64,000 nucleotides of DNA, from NCBI GenBank assembly GCA_017303895.1, contig JAFLBF010000003.1, positions 1-64,000 of the forward strand. Reading direction: 5' to 3'. A model generated the notes under the pieces. It saw only the letters and a program-made list of their open reading frames with translations. It did not search any database and was not told the DNA's origin. A program made the position numbers and the translations under genes. Below, piece after piece: positions 1 to 9,155 of the stretch (positions within the stretch are counted from its first letter, which is position 1; each line of letters starts with the position of its first letter). The stretch is from Bacteroidota bacterium (GTDB lineage: Bacteria; Bacteroidota; Bacteroidia; 2-12-FULL-35-15).

Positions 1-5
1 AATTA

Positions 6-34
6 AAAAAGCACAACTTTTGGTTGTGCTTTTT
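6..34. terminator. Rho-independent terminator, probably bidirectional
   Basis: A perfect 12-bp stem (6-17 with 23-34; AAAAAGCACAAC and its complement) has a 5-nt loop and is flanked by A and T runs. It lies directly after the stop codon (38-40) of the minus-strand gene, so it probably ends that transcript. The A/T runs would let it work for a converging transcript too. Confidence 0.9.
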
Positions 35-37
35 ATT

Positions 38-466
38 TTAGTTATTTAAGATCTCCAAAATTTCACCATCAGTATTCTCATTTTTTTTCTTTGCATCTTT
101 CTGTGCTTTTCTCTCTTTTTTTAGCTCTTCCCATTTTTGAAGCTGTTCGGCTGTTAAATGTTTTTTGATCTCAGCAGCGCGTTCCTTGTTGATGCGCTTA
201 CGTTCTTTATCCAACATCTCTTTGTTATCCTTGTATTGTTCATTCACCGCTTTTACTTGTTTGTTTTTATCTAAGTTAATAGCAGTGATCTTTGCTTTTT
301 GATCCTCTGTAAAATTTAGTTTTGCAGCCATTCGTTCTGTTTGCTTTTGAGCTCTAACTGCCGGGTCAACTTTTTGTTGTTTGTTCTTTGGTGGATTAAC
401 TGGTTCCTGTGCTTGTGCAGTTAATGCGCTTATAGCGATCGTTGCTGCTAAAAAAAAATTTTTCAT
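38..466 (-). CDS. Small secreted DUF4890/Spy-like helical protein
   Basis: This encodes 142 residues. Residues 1-20 form a signal peptide ending in AQAQ, so the mature protein is periplasmic. The rest is highly charged, Lys/Glu-rich and helical, with a conserved-looking core (TERMAAKLNFTEDQKAKI, then LTAEQLQKWEELKKERK). That pattern of repeated 'LT..Q' helices is typical of DUF4890 and of Spy/CpxP-like LTXXQ proteins, which bind unfolded proteins or sense envelope stress in proteobacteria. The family assignment is by pattern only, and a chaperone role is an inference. It is a single gene ending at the terminator at 6-34. Confidence 0.7.
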   Translation of the reverse strand: MKNFFLAATIAISALTAQAQEPVNPPKNKQQKVDPAVRAQKQTERMAAKLNFTEDQKAKITAINLDKNKQVKAVNEQYKDNKEMLDKERKRINKERAAEIKKHLTAEQLQKWEELKKERKAQKDAKKKNENTDGEILEILNN

Positions 467-520
467 AAATTAAGATTTTAGTGTTTTAAGGTCAGACGAA
501 AAATTATGCCAAAGGTTTAA

Positions 521-1309
521 TTAGCTGTTATCTCCATCCAACATTCTTCCCAATCCGCCTAATAAACTTCCTTCTTCTTTCCCGCCTTTGCTGTATTCCA
601 TCATTCTTCCTGCTAAGCGACTAACAGGTAATGATTGGATCCAAACTTTTCCCGGACCTTTTAATGTGGCAAAGAATAAACCTTCACCACCGAAAATAGT
701 GTTCTTGATGCCGCCAACAAATTGAATGTCATAATCTACATCATGTGTAAATGCAACAATACATCCGGTATCTACTTTTATCAATTCTCCCGGCATCAAT
801 TGCTTTTCTACAATGTATCCACCTGAATGAACAAAGGCCATTCCATCACCTTCCAATTTTTCCATAATGAAACCTTCGCCACCAAACAAACCTGTTCCCA
901 GTTTCTTTTGAAATTCGATACCGATGCTTACACCTTTAGCAGCACATAAGAATGCATCTTTCTGACAGATGATCTTTCCACTGTAGGTACTTAAATCCAA
1001 AGGCACAATTTTTCCCGGATAGGGCGATGCAAAAGTGATGCGTTTTTTTAGATTCCCAGTGTTGGTGAAGGCTGTCATGAATAAGCTTTCTCCTACAAGC
1101 ATACGCTTGCCTGCTGAGAATAATTTATCCATAAAACTGCTTTGTTGTTTTGAGCCATCGCCAAAAATAGTATCCATGCGGATGCCATCATCCATCATCA
1201 TAAAGTTACCGGCTTCGGCTATTACTGTTTCATTTGGATCCAGTTCAATTTCTACTGCTTGTAACTCTTCTCCTAAAATTTTGTAATCGATTTCGTGATT
1301 TGATTTCAT
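521..1309 (-). CDS. AIM24 / TIGR00266 family protein
   Basis: 262 residues from the ATG at 1307-1309 ([17 protein letters not shown]). The frame stays open to 1342, but those codons lie in a repeat-like CGCAGAG sequence, so the inner start is preferred. The protein is a beta-rich, glycine-rich domain with the TIGR00266 hallmarks: '[15 protein letters not shown]' near residue 30, a central '[17 protein letters not shown]', and a second '[24 protein letters not shown]' type segment near the end. Related proteins (AIM24, YgiF-like) form a trimeric beta-barrel; the bacterial function is not known. It has no signal peptide or membrane segment, so it is probably cytoplasmic. Confidence 0.85.
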   Translation of the reverse strand: MKSNHEIDYKILGEELQAVEIELDPNETVIAEAGNFMMMDDGIRMDTIFGDGSKQQSSFMDKLFSAGKRMLVGESLFMTAFTNTGNLKKRITFASPYPGKIVPLDLSTYSGKIICQKDAFLCAAKGVSIGIEFQKKLGTGLFGGEGFIMEKLEGDGMAFVHSGGYIVEKQLMPGELIKVDTGCIVAFTHDVDYDIQFVGGIKNTIFGGEGLFFATLKGPGKVWIQSLPVSRLAGRMMEYSKGGKEEGSLLGGLGRMLDGDNS

Positions 1310-1325
1310 GTTGTTTTTTGTTTTT

Positions 1326-1368
1326 AACCGCAGAGAACACAAAGACTTTCGCAGAGTTCGCGGAGGTT
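1326..1368. repeat. CGCAGAG-type intergenic repeat
   Basis: A tandem-like string of CGCAGAG / ACACAAAG / CGCAGAG words has ends that are roughly complementary (AACCGC at 1326 and GCGG-A-GGTT at 1360-1368). A related string is at 39264-39300. Such CACAGAG-word repeats recur between genes in many bacterial genomes. It overlaps the artefactual upstream extension of the AIM24-family gene. Confidence 0.55.
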
Positions 1369-1377
1369 ATTGTTAAG

Positions 1378-1794
1378 TTATCTTTTTGATTCTATTCTTA
1401 AATATTCAACAATAATTTTTAATTGTTCGTCATTAATTTCTTCACCTAAGTTGTGATTATAAATTTTATTATCATTTGATTCTATTGAAGAGGAATCTTT
1501 TAATTTTCTTAAAACTTCTAAAAGTGATTTGTCAGAGATGTTTTTAAAATACTCTTTCAATCTAAATTCATTTGGAGATTCACAATTACTGCTAGGACTA
1601 CAGTGGCATTCCGCACAGTTTTTTTTGAATAAAGCTGGAGCTTTATCATAAACTGATGAAACGTAACTCAATTTTGAAGAATCGACTTTTATCTCTCCAA
1701 CTTTTTCTTTCGTTTTGTTGGTTGCTGTTTCTGATTCACAGGAAACAAGAAGGGCAAATAGTATAAAAACGATTTTATAGTGTCTTATTGCCAT
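1378..1794 (-). CDS. Cytochrome c-type lipoprotein
   Basis: 138 residues. The N-terminus is a lipoprotein signal with lipobox LVSC (Cys19), so the protein is probably tethered in the envelope. A single haem c attachment motif, CAECH, occupies residues 60-64 in the context 'ALFKKNCAECH', as in class I cytochromes c. The C-terminal helix 'EINDEQLKIIVEYLRIESKR' also fits that fold. There is no methionine after the CXXCH motif, so the usual Met axial ligand is missing; the His of 'YNHNLG' is the only obvious alternative. Extra cysteines follow the haem motif (C65 and another a few residues on). An electron-transfer role is inferred. Confidence 0.75.
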   Translation of the reverse strand: MAIRHYKIVFILFALLVSCESETATNKTKEKVGEIKVDSSKLSYVSSVYDKAPALFKKNCAECHCSPSSNCESPNEFRLKEYFKNISDKSLLEVLRKLKDSSSIESNDNKIYNHNLGEEINDEQLKIIVEYLRIESKR

Positions 1795-1824
1795 TATAAA
1801 AGTTTCAAAGATCTAGCTGAATTA

Positions 1825-1860
1825 AGATTCGTAAATTCGTCCTTATTCGTAATTCGTAGC
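1825..1860. repeat. ATTCGTAA word repeat
   Basis: Short degenerate copies of ATTCGTAA / TTATTCGTAATTCGTAG lie between the cytochrome gene and icmF. The same word on the other strand is tandemly repeated at 48236-48303. It is non-coding. Confidence 0.5.
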
Positions 1861-4800
1861 CTACATATTTCTTCTATACTGACCACCCACTTCAAACAAT
1901 GCATTGGTGATCTGTCCTAATGAACAATATTTAGAGGTTTCCATGATGCCTTCAAAAATGTTCTTATTTTGAATGGCCAATGTTTGTAGCTCTCTCAATA
2001 GCGCTCCGGACTTATCGGCATTTCCTTTTTGAAGTTCCGCCAACATGCTGATCTGATAATTCTTTTCTTCATCTGTTGCACGGATCACTTCTTTCGGCAA
2101 TACAGTTGGTGAACCTTTTGATGATAAGAAAGTGTTCACACCAATGATCGGGAATTCACCTGTATGTTTTAATGTTTCATAATACAAACTTTCTTCCTGG
2201 ATCTTCCCACGTTGATACATGGTTTCCATAGCACCCAATACACCACCACGTTCTGTGATGCGTTCGAATTCAGCTAATACTGCTTCTTCCACAAGGTCAG
2301 TCAGTTCTTCAATGATAAATGATCCTTGTAATGGATTCTCATTTTTTGCCAATCCTAACTCACGGTTAATGATCAACTGAATGGCCATTGCTCTACGTAC
2401 CGATTCTTCAGTAGGAGTGGTGATGGCTTCATCATAAGCATTTGTGTGTAATGAGTTACAGTTATCATAGATCGCATACAATGCTTGCAAAGTTGTACGG
2501 ATATCATTGAAATCAATTTCCTGTGCATGCAATGAACGACCTGATGTTTGAATATGATACTTCAACATTTGCGAACGCTCATTCGCATTGTATTTTAATT
2601 TCATGGCTTTTGCCCATATTCTTCGCGCCACACGTCCGATCACTGAATATTCCGGATCGATACCATTGCTGAAGAAGAATGATAGGTTAGGCGCAAATTT
2701 ATTGATGTCCATTCCACGGCTTACATAATATTCAACATATGTAAATCCATTGGATAATGTTAATGCTAATTGTGTGATCGGGTTTGCACCTGCTTCGGCA
2801 ATGTGATAACCGGAGATGGATACTGAATAGAAATTACGGATGTTCTTTTGGATAAAGTAATCCTGCATATCACCCATCAATCGCAATGCAAATTCTGTTG
2901 AGAAGATACATGTATTTTGTGCTTGATCTTCTTTTAAAATATCAGCCTGAACAGTACCACGAACAGCAGCAATTGTTTCTGCTTTGATCTTTTCATACAC
3001 ATCTTTTGGAAGTACCTGGTCACCGGTAACGCCTAATAACATCAATCCCAGTCCATCGTTTCCTTGTGGTAGTTCCCCTTGATATTTCGGTCGAGCAACA
3101 CCTTTCTTTTTGTAGATATCAGCGATCTTTTGTTCGATCTCTTTTTCCAATCCATTCTTTTTAATATAGATCTCGCATTGCTGATCGATAGCCGCATTCA
3201 TAAAGAATCCGGTGAGGATAGCTGCAGGACCATTGATGGTCATGGATACAGATGTTTTCGGATCAGCAAGATTAAACCCGCTATATAGTTTTTTAGCATC
3301 ATCCAGGCAGCAGATAGAAACACCCGAGTTACCGATCTTACCATAGATGTCCGGACGGATGTTTGGATCTTGTCCGTACAATGTAACACTGTCGAATGCT
3401 GTACTCAAGCGGTGTGCAGGCATTCCTAAACTCACATAGTGAAAACGTCTGTTGGTACGCTCCGGTCCGCCTTCTCCGGCAAACATACGTGTAGGATCTT
3501 CGCCTTCACGTTTGAATGGGAATACACCTGCTGTGTATGGGAATTCTCCCGGAACATTTTCTTGTAAGTTCCATTTCAAAATATCACCCCAAGCTTCGTA
3601 TCGAGGAGTGGACACTTTTGGAACTTGTGTATGTGCTAATGATTCGTAATGTGTTTGAATTTTGATCTCTTTATCACGAACCTTGAAAATGAAAAATTCA
3701 TTTTTGTATTGTTGAACTTTATCAGCCCAACCTTCAATGATCTGTTTGTTGTGTCCGTCAAACGACAATCCGATCTGTGCATACGTTTCTTCCAATCCTT
3801 TGATGATACGGTCTTTGTCCTCAACTTTTGATTCTTTCAGTGCATCAATGGATTTGCGGATAGAATATAATTTTTGAGCTACTTCTTTTTGCTCATCCAC
3901 CCATTTGTCGTAGTTACGATTGTTCTCAGCGATCTCAGCCAAATAGCGTGTGCGGTGAGGAGGAATGATATAGATCTTTTCGCTCATCTCATCGGTAACA
4001 GTGAAATTCGATTTTAGGTTTGCACCGGTTTTCTCTACCAGCTTATCCATGATCGCTTTGTAGAGTTTATTCATGCCGGGATCATTGAACTGTGATGCGA
4101 TGGTTCCATAAACAGGTACTGCTTCGTCATCCACATCCCACAACTGATGATTGCGTTTGTATTGTTTCTTCACATCGCGGATAGCATCCAATGCACCACG
4201 TTTGTCAAATTTGTTCAATGCAATGATGTCGGCAAAATCAAGCATGTCAATTTTCTCCAACTGAGTTGCAGCGCCATATTCCGGTGTCATTACATACAAG
4301 CTCATGTCACTGTGTTCGGTGATCTCTGTATCACTTTGTCCGATACCGGATGTTTCAAGAATGATCAGATCGTAATTAGCGGCTTTAACAATTTCTACCG
4401 CTTCTTTTACATATTTTGATAGTGCTAAATTACTTTGACGAGTAGCCAATGAACGCATATAAACACGTTCATTCTTAATGGCATTCATCCGAATACGGTC
4501 GCCCAGCAATGCTCCACCGGTCTTGCGTTTGGAAGGGTCAACAGAAATAATAGCAATGGATTTGTCTTTAAAGTCGATCAAAAATCTTCGAACCAATTCA
4601 TCTACTAAGGATGATTTACCGGCTCCACCAGTTCCGGTGATACCAAGTACAGGAGTTACTTTGGTTTTTGATGCAGTAGCGATCTCGGCACTGAACTTCG
4701 AAAATTCTTCAGGGAAGTTCTCTGCTGCAGAGATCAATTTTGCAATTGATTTTACATCTTTTTCTTTTAAGTGTTTTACTTCACCATTTAGATTTGCACC

Positions 4801-5247
4801 GGTAGGGAAGTCGCATTTCTCCAGCATATCGTTGATCATGCCTTGCAATCCCATGGCACGTCCATCATCAGGAGCATAGATACGGGCAATGCCGTACTTA
4901 TGTAATTCCTCTATTTCTGTTGGAAGGATGGTTCCACCGCCACCACCAAATATTTTGATATGTCCACAGCCATTCTCTTTCAAAAGATCATACATGTATT
5001 TGAAGAACTCCATGTGTCCTCCCTGATAGGAAGTGATCGCTATAGCGTTAGCATCTTCTTGAATAGCACAGTTCACAATTTCCTGAACACTGCGGTCGTG
5101 ACCTAAATGGATCACTTCAGCACCGCTCGACTGGATAATTCTGCGCATGATATTGATAGCTGCATCATGTCCGTCAAACAAAGATGCTGCAGTTACGATA
5201 CGGATCTTATTTTTTGCCTTGTAAGGCTCAGTTACAAATGTATTCAT
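1861..5247 (-). CDS. icmF: Fused isobutyryl-CoA mutase
   Basis: 1128 residues with three domains in the IcmF order. Residues about 14-145 bind coenzyme B12 (DGHDAA, lower-ligand His27). Residues about 160-420 are a MeaI-type GTPase chaperone with P-loop GTGGAGKSS (Lys211). About 560-1128 are the radical mutase barrel. IcmF interconverts isobutyryl-CoA and n-butyryl-CoA, and some also act on pivalyl/isovaleryl-CoA. Methylmalonyl-CoA mutases have Tyr and Arg as specificity residues (Tyr89/Arg207 in the Propionibacterium enzyme). Here the aligned residues are Phe589 (PTRMFAGEG) and Gln777 (AQNTCIF), the IcmF pattern. The gene stands alone behind a consensus promoter and has no separate mutA/mutB beside it. 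The family is firm; the substrate is inferred from these two residues. Confidence 0.93.
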   Translation of the reverse strand: MNTFVTEPYKAKNKIRIVTAASLFDGHDAAINIMRRIIQSSGAEVIHLGHDRSVQEIVNCAIQEDANAIAITSYQGGHMEFFKYMYDLLKENGCGHIKIFGGGGGTILPTEIEELHKYGIARIYAPDDGRAMGLQGMINDMLEKCDFPTGANLNGEVKHLKEKDVKSIAKLISAAENFPEEFSKFSAEIATASKTKVTPVLGITGTGGAGKSSLVDELVRRFLIDFKDKSIAIISVDPSKRKTGGALLGDRIRMNAIKNERVYMRSLATRQSNLALSKYVKEAVEIVKAANYDLIILETSGIGQSDTEITEHSDMSLYVMTPEYGAATQLEKIDMLDFADIIALNKFDKRGALDAIRDVKKQYKRNHQLWDVDDEAVPVYGTIASQFNDPGMNKLYKAIMDKLVEKTGANLKSNFTVTDEMSEKIYIIPPHRTRYLAEIAENNRNYDKWVDEQKEVAQKLYSIRKSIDALKESKVEDKDRIIKGLEETYAQIGLSFDGHNKQIIEGWADKVQQYKNEFFIFKVRDKEIKIQTHYESLAHTQVPKVSTPRYEAWGDILKWNLQENVPGEFPYTAGVFPFKREGEDPTRMFAGEGGPERTNRRFHYVSLGMPAHRLSTAFDSVTLYGQDPNIRPDIYGKIGNSGVSICCLDDAKKLYSGFNLADPKTSVSMTINGPAAILTGFFMNAAIDQQCEIYIKKNGLEKEIEQKIADIYKKKGVARPKYQGELPQGNDGLGLMLLGVTGDQVLPKDVYEKIKAETIAAVRGTVQADILKEDQAQNTCIFSTEFALRLMGDMQDYFIQKNIRNFYSVSISGYHIAEAGANPITQLALTLSNGFTYVEYYVSRGMDINKFAPNLSFFFSNGIDPEYSVIGRVARRIWAKAMKLKYNANERSQMLKYHIQTSGRSLHAQEIDFNDIRTTLQALYAIYDNCNSLHTNAYDEAITTPTEESVRRAMAIQLIINRELGLAKNENPLQGSFIIEELTDLVEEAVLAEFERITERGGVLGAMETMYQRGKIQEESLYYETLKHTGEFPIIGVNTFLSSKGSPTVLPKEVIRATDEEKNYQISMLAELQKGNADKSGALLRELQTLAIQNKNIFEGIMETSKYCSLGQITNALFEVGGQYRRNM

Positions 5248-5277
5248 CGCTAATATTTGAGTCTAATTTACTTAAGC

Positions 5278-5297
5278 CCTGCCTGCCGGCAGGCAGG
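5278..5297. repeat. 20-bp perfect palindrome CCTGCCTGCC/GGCAGGCAGG
   Basis: The two 10-bp arms have no spacer. It lies 3 bp downstream of the -7 element of the icmF promoter, so it covers the predicted transcription start and first transcribed bases. It could act as an operator, as a 5' hairpin, or be a copy of a dispersed palindromic repeat. A degenerate copy is at 41925-41946. Confidence 0.75.
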
Positions 5298-5299
5298 TA

Positions 5300-5331
5300 C
5301 AAATATAATGAAATAAGGCAGTTTTGCCAAA
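5300..5331 (-). promoter_or_regulatory. Bacteroidota-type promoter of icmF
   Basis: On the minus strand TTTG (5331-5328) is followed, 20 nt later, by TATATTTG (5307-5300). This matches the phylum's primary sigma consensus TTTG/TANNTTTG. The predicted start is near 5293, about 46 nt before the icmF ATG. Confidence 0.75.
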
Positions 5332-6372
5332 TCAAAGCGAGGGGTATTTGCTCTTTAAAAAATGCAGGTAATCAGATAGATTGGAGTGGAATTGTTCTCT
5401 GTATTCTTTCTCAAATACTTCATATTGTGAATCATACCTGTCGAAGGCCATAAAAAATGCATTTCCTTCATAAAAAGCTTGCAAGGTGTAGTTGAAATAA
5501 TTTTTGGTTTTATTCAAAGGGAGTTGGTTCACTCCCAAGGCTATTTCGCGGATCAATGCTTTCTTTTTTTCTTTTTTCATTTCATTGCTCATGTCTCCGG
5601 AAAAGCTGCTGTAAAGGCTGTCCAATTGATCCTTACTTTTTAGAATGTATTCATTGTAAATTTTTTCATCTTGTTTGTTCTCTTCATAATCGCGATACTC
5701 TTTTGAATCCTTTCCAAATTTGAATAATAAGAAACGTTCTGCTCCTTTGTCGCCAATAAAATTGGCTAGGTTCTCATTGAAGGTCACGTTGTTTTTCACA
5801 TACAATGTTCCATGAGTTAGTTCATGAATGATCAGATTAGCGAGTGAGCCGGTATTTCTTCTCAGCATTCCGGATAGAACAGGATCTTTGAACCAGCCGA
5901 GTGTTGACCATCCTGATGGCGAATATACATCTACATCATAATTTTCAGATCGTAATTTTAGGATCTCATTTTCTGCTTTTTGACGATTGAAAAAACCTTT
6001 ATATGAAACTGTTCCTAAAAAGGGAAAGGTCCATTCTTTTGCTTGGAAAGAGAAAGGCTCGCAGGCAGAAATGGTAAGCAGTTTATTCTGTTTACTTTGA
6101 TCGTAGAATGTAGAATAATTGTCAGTGGGATTGATGCCTAAACTGTCGATGGCAAATTGTTTTATTTCTAAAATGAGTGAGAGCTTTTGCTGTACCGAAT
6201 CACTCATTTCCCCTTTATTAATAAGCTCTTCGATCGGTTCGGCATTCATGACAATGGATAGTTGTCCTTTCCCTTGTGATATGCCATAGATGATCAGTTC
6301 ATGAAACAAGAGACAAATAAACATGAATCCTATAAATAGGAATTGAAGTGATATTTTGATCTTATGTTTCAT
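5332..6372 (-). CDS. PF10023-type aminopeptidase (putative zinc metallopeptidase)
   Basis: 346 residues. One N-terminal membrane segment (residues about 8-30) suggests a membrane-anchored envelope protein. The zinc signature is HELTH (His183, Glu184, His187), followed by FNENLANF with Glu200 as likely third ligand. The preceding 'WSTLGWFKDPVLSGML' is characteristic of the predicted aminopeptidases of COG4324/PF10023. Substrate is unknown. The stop codon abuts the -33 element of the downstream icmF promoter. The start is divergent from the YdcF gene 25 bp away. Confidence 0.8.
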   Translation of the reverse strand: MKHKIKISLQFLFIGFMFICLLFHELIIYGISQGKGQLSIVMNAEPIEELINKGEMSDSVQQKLSLILEIKQFAIDSLGINPTDNYSTFYDQSKQNKLLTISACEPFSFQAKEWTFPFLGTVSYKGFFNRQKAENEILKLRSENYDVDVYSPSGWSTLGWFKDPVLSGMLRRNTGSLANLIIHELTHGTLYVKNNVTFNENLANFIGDKGAERFLLFKFGKDSKEYRDYEENKQDEKIYNEYILKSKDQLDSLYSSFSGDMSNEMKKEKKKALIREIALGVNQLPLNKTKNYFNYTLQAFYEGNAFFMAFDRYDSQYEVFEKEYREQFHSNLSDYLHFLKSKYPSL

Positions 6373-6397
6373 GTTATAACTTACTCTTTGTAAAATT

Positions 6398-7177
6398 ATG
6401 TATTTTTGGTTCTATATGTTTTTTATTCTCTCCAAAATATTAGCTTTTATCATCACTCCGATCGTTTGGATCATTACACTTTTATGTTTTGCTGTTTTTT
6501 CAAAGGATGAAAAAAGAAGAAAAAAGTCATTGCGGTGGGGCTTGGGCTTACTTCTATTTTTCTCTAACTCATTCATTTTTGATGAAGTGGTTCGTTTGTG
6601 GGAAGTGCCGGCTACTGTTCAAAGTGAAATGAAGCAATACGATTATGCTATTTTACTGGGAGGAATGAGTGTGCACGATGTAGAGTTGAACCGGGTGCAG
6701 TATTACAGAGGGGTGGATCGATTGATCCAAACGATCGATCTGTATAAAAAAGGGTATGTAAAAAAGATCATTTTAACCAGTGGATCGGGTAGGATACTTA
6801 AACCCGAAATGAAAGAAGGTTTGTTGATGAAACCTTATATTCTAAACATGGGAGTAGCAGAGGAAGATCTCTATGTGGAGCATGAATCGAATAACACAAG
6901 AGAAAATGCAGTGATGACCAAACAACTGATCGACTCCTTGCAGTTAAAAGGCAGCTACTTAATAGTTACTTCCGCCTTTCATATGCGAAGAGGTTTAGGT
7001 TGTTTCAAGAAAGTTGGAATTGAGGCCGATCATTACAGCACCGACCGGTATGCCGGACCAAGAAAATTTGAATTTGATCATTTATTCATTCCCAGTGTTT
7101 CCGCAGTACACGATTGGAATGTGTTGATCCATGAAGTAGTTGGTTATATTACTTATAAATTGATGGGATACGCTTAA
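6398..7177 (+). CDS. YdcF/SanA/ElyC (DUF218) family membrane protein
   Basis: 259 residues from the first ATG; the ATG at 6416 (MFFILSKILAF) is an equally good or better start and resembles relatives. Two N-terminal membrane segments precede a DUF218 domain: DYAILLGG near residue 85, KIILTSGSG, then 'SNNTRENAVMTKQLI' and 'IVTSAFHMRR', the family's conserved blocks. SanA/ElyC-type proteins affect envelope integrity and peptidoglycan or lipid-carrier metabolism in enterobacteria; the biochemical role is unclear. Its stop TAA overlaps the stop of the converging gene (shared TTAA at 7174-7177). Confidence 0.85.
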   Translation: MYFWFYMFFILSKILAFIITPIVWIITLLCFAVFSKDEKRRKKSLRWGLGLLLFFSNSFIFDEVVRLWEVPATVQSEMKQYDYAILLGGMSVHDVELNRVQYYRGVDRLIQTIDLYKKGYVKKIILTSGSGRILKPEMKEGLLMKPYILNMGVAEEDLYVEHESNNTRENAVMTKQLIDSLQLKGSYLIVTSAFHMRRGLGCFKKVGIEADHYSTDRYAGPRKFEFDHLFIPSVSAVHDWNVLIHEVVGYITYKLMGYA

Positions 7178-9132
7178 ATCCTCATTCCAAGAACCAGGAT
7201 ATCATCGATCTGTTCTAATTTGCCTTGCCATTCTTCAACAGCTTTTTTGAGTAAAAGTTCCTGGTCATGCATCGGTTGGGAATGGATGTTCAGTAATAAT
7301 TCTTTCATCCGTTTACTCATGAATTTTTTTCCATCGGGTCCACCAAACTGATCCACGATACCATCCGTGAATGCATAAATACTATCTCCTTTTTGAACTT
7401 GAAGAATATTGTTTTTATAGGCTTGATCATATTCGGTATAACCGGCAATCGATAATTTATCGGGTTTGTACTCTATCAATTCCTTGTTTCTAATGATCCA
7501 TAATGGGCGATTGGCTCCTGCAAATTGTAGTATTTGTTTTTGCTTGTCGTATGAACATAGAATGATGTCCATTCCATCCTTCGATCCCGATTGTATATTG
7601 TTTTGTTTTAATGCATTCTTGATACTATTGTTGATGTTTTTAAGGATCTCTGCCGGCTCTTCGATCTTTTTATCGATCAAACTTTGATTCAATTTGTCGA
7701 TACCGATCATGCTCATGAATGCACCCGGAACGCCATGTCCTGTACAATCGGCAACAGCAAAATAAACCAATCCGTTTAGTTCATTGAACCAGTAGAAGTC
7801 GCCACTCACCACATCTTTTGGCATATACAAACCAAAGCCTTCAGGAAAATAGTTTTGCAGCAGACTCACTTCCGGAAGCATGGCCTCCTGGATGCGTTTC
7901 GCATAATTGATGCTATCCTGGATCTCTTTATTCTTCGTTTCGATCTCTTTGTAAGCGTGAGAAAGTTCATTGTTGGTCTTCTTTTTTTCGATATTGCTTT
8001 TGTAGAGAAAGAAGGCGAAGCCCGCTACCATTAGGCAAAAGATGATCAGATAGATCTTGAACTTTTTCTCCTGTTCTAATTTTTCATCACTCAAAGCTTT
8101 GTCTTTTTCAAGAGAGTTGATCATTAATTCTTTTTTCTCTGACTCATATTTGGCCGACATTTCATTGATCTGTCTGCTATTCTCCTGGTTGTAAGTAGAG
8201 TCTTTGAATTCAGTGAATAGTTTGAGGTATTCGTAAGCTTTAGTATGTTCGTTTTTCAATGCATAGGCTTTTGCCATTTTGAAATAAGCATTAGAAACAC
8301 TGTTCAAGTAGTTGTATTTTTTGCTGATGTTGAGAGCTAGTTGTGCATTTTCAATTGTTTTATCAATATTGTTTTGAAGTAAATAACATTCAGCAATCCC
8401 TAAGTACCCTTCTGCTAAATTATAGTAGTCTTTGTTTTCTATGTGAATGATATTCGATTTTTTGTAGTTCTCAATTGCTTTATCATAATCAGCCATTTCA
8501 AAATAGATGGAGCCTAAATTTCCATAGCCTGTAGCTATTCCTTTGCCTGCTTTTATCTCTCTTCCCAGCTCGATGGTAATGTTACAATATTTTAGTGCAG
8601 AGTCGAATTTGCCCATTAACTTATAGACAATGCCCATATCATCATAGTTAGCCAGCAATTTTCTTTTGGCATTTCTTTTTTGGTTGATCGCCAATGCTTT
8701 TCTGTAGTATTTTAAAGTTTGACCATAATTTTGTTGACCTTGATAGATCCAGCCTATATTCCTGTAAGAATCTGCTATTCCACGGTCGTGTTTTATTTTC
8801 TCGAAAATGGTCAGAGCTTTATAGTAATTGTCGGAAGCAGCTGTATAGTCGCCCGAGAACCAATATAGATCACCTAAAGTGTTGTAGCAGTCGCCAATTG
8901 CCACTTCGTTTTTTAATGATTGTGCCAGAGTTAATGCTTGTTTTCCGTAAGTAAAGGATTGAAGGCGGTCTTTATTCTCAAATTCATGACTCAAACTTTG
9001 AAGAGCAGATAATTTGATTGTATCATGAACGTTGGAAACGAGCAATTGCTTTAACGAATCCACCGTTTTATTCTGTGAAAAGGTAAAGATATAAATTGAA
9101 AAAAATAAAAAACTAAGGATCGTTTTTTTCAT
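7174..9132 (-). CDS. TPR sensor with SpoIIE-type PP2C phosphatase domain
   Basis: 652 residues in the order: signal peptide (1-19), six or more tetratricopeptide repeats (about 60-310), one membrane segment near 360-378 (KIYLIIFCLMVAGFAFF), a coiled coil (380-415) and a SpoIIE/PP2C domain (420-652). The phosphatase motifs are present: GDFYWF, ADCTGHGVPGAFMS with metal-binding Asp, and a C-terminal FTDGIVDQFGG. Periplasmic TPRs probably transmit a signal across the membrane to the cytoplasmic phosphatase, which in this family dephosphorylates anti-sigma-factor antagonists or similar targets. No partner kinase or antagonist gene is adjacent. Substrate is unknown. Confidence 0.9.
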   Translation of the reverse strand: MKKTILSFLFFSIYIFTFSQNKTVDSLKQLLVSNVHDTIKLSALQSLSHEFENKDRLQSFTYGKQALTLAQSLKNEVAIGDCYNTLGDLYWFSGDYTAASDNYYKALTIFEKIKHDRGIADSYRNIGWIYQGQQNYGQTLKYYRKALAINQKRNAKRKLLANYDDMGIVYKLMGKFDSALKYCNITIELGREIKAGKGIATGYGNLGSIYFEMADYDKAIENYKKSNIIHIENKDYYNLAEGYLGIAECYLLQNNIDKTIENAQLALNISKKYNYLNSVSNAYFKMAKAYALKNEHTKAYEYLKLFTEFKDSTYNQENSRQINEMSAKYESEKKELMINSLEKDKALSDEKLEQEKKFKIYLIIFCLMVAGFAFFLYKSNIEKKKTNNELSHAYKEIETKNKEIQDSINYAKRIQEAMLPEVSLLQNYFPEGFGLYMPKDVVSGDFYWFNELNGLVYFAVADCTGHGVPGAFMSMIGIDKLNQSLIDKKIEEPAEILKNINNSIKNALKQNNIQSGSKDGMDIILCSYDKQKQILQFAGANRPLWIIRNKELIEYKPDKLSIAGYTEYDQAYKNNILQVQKGDSIYAFTDGIVDQFGGPDGKKFMSKRMKELLLNIHSQPMHDQELLLKKAVEEWQGKLEQIDDILVLGMRI

Positions 9133-9155
9133 TGATCAAATATAAGCCATTCGCT

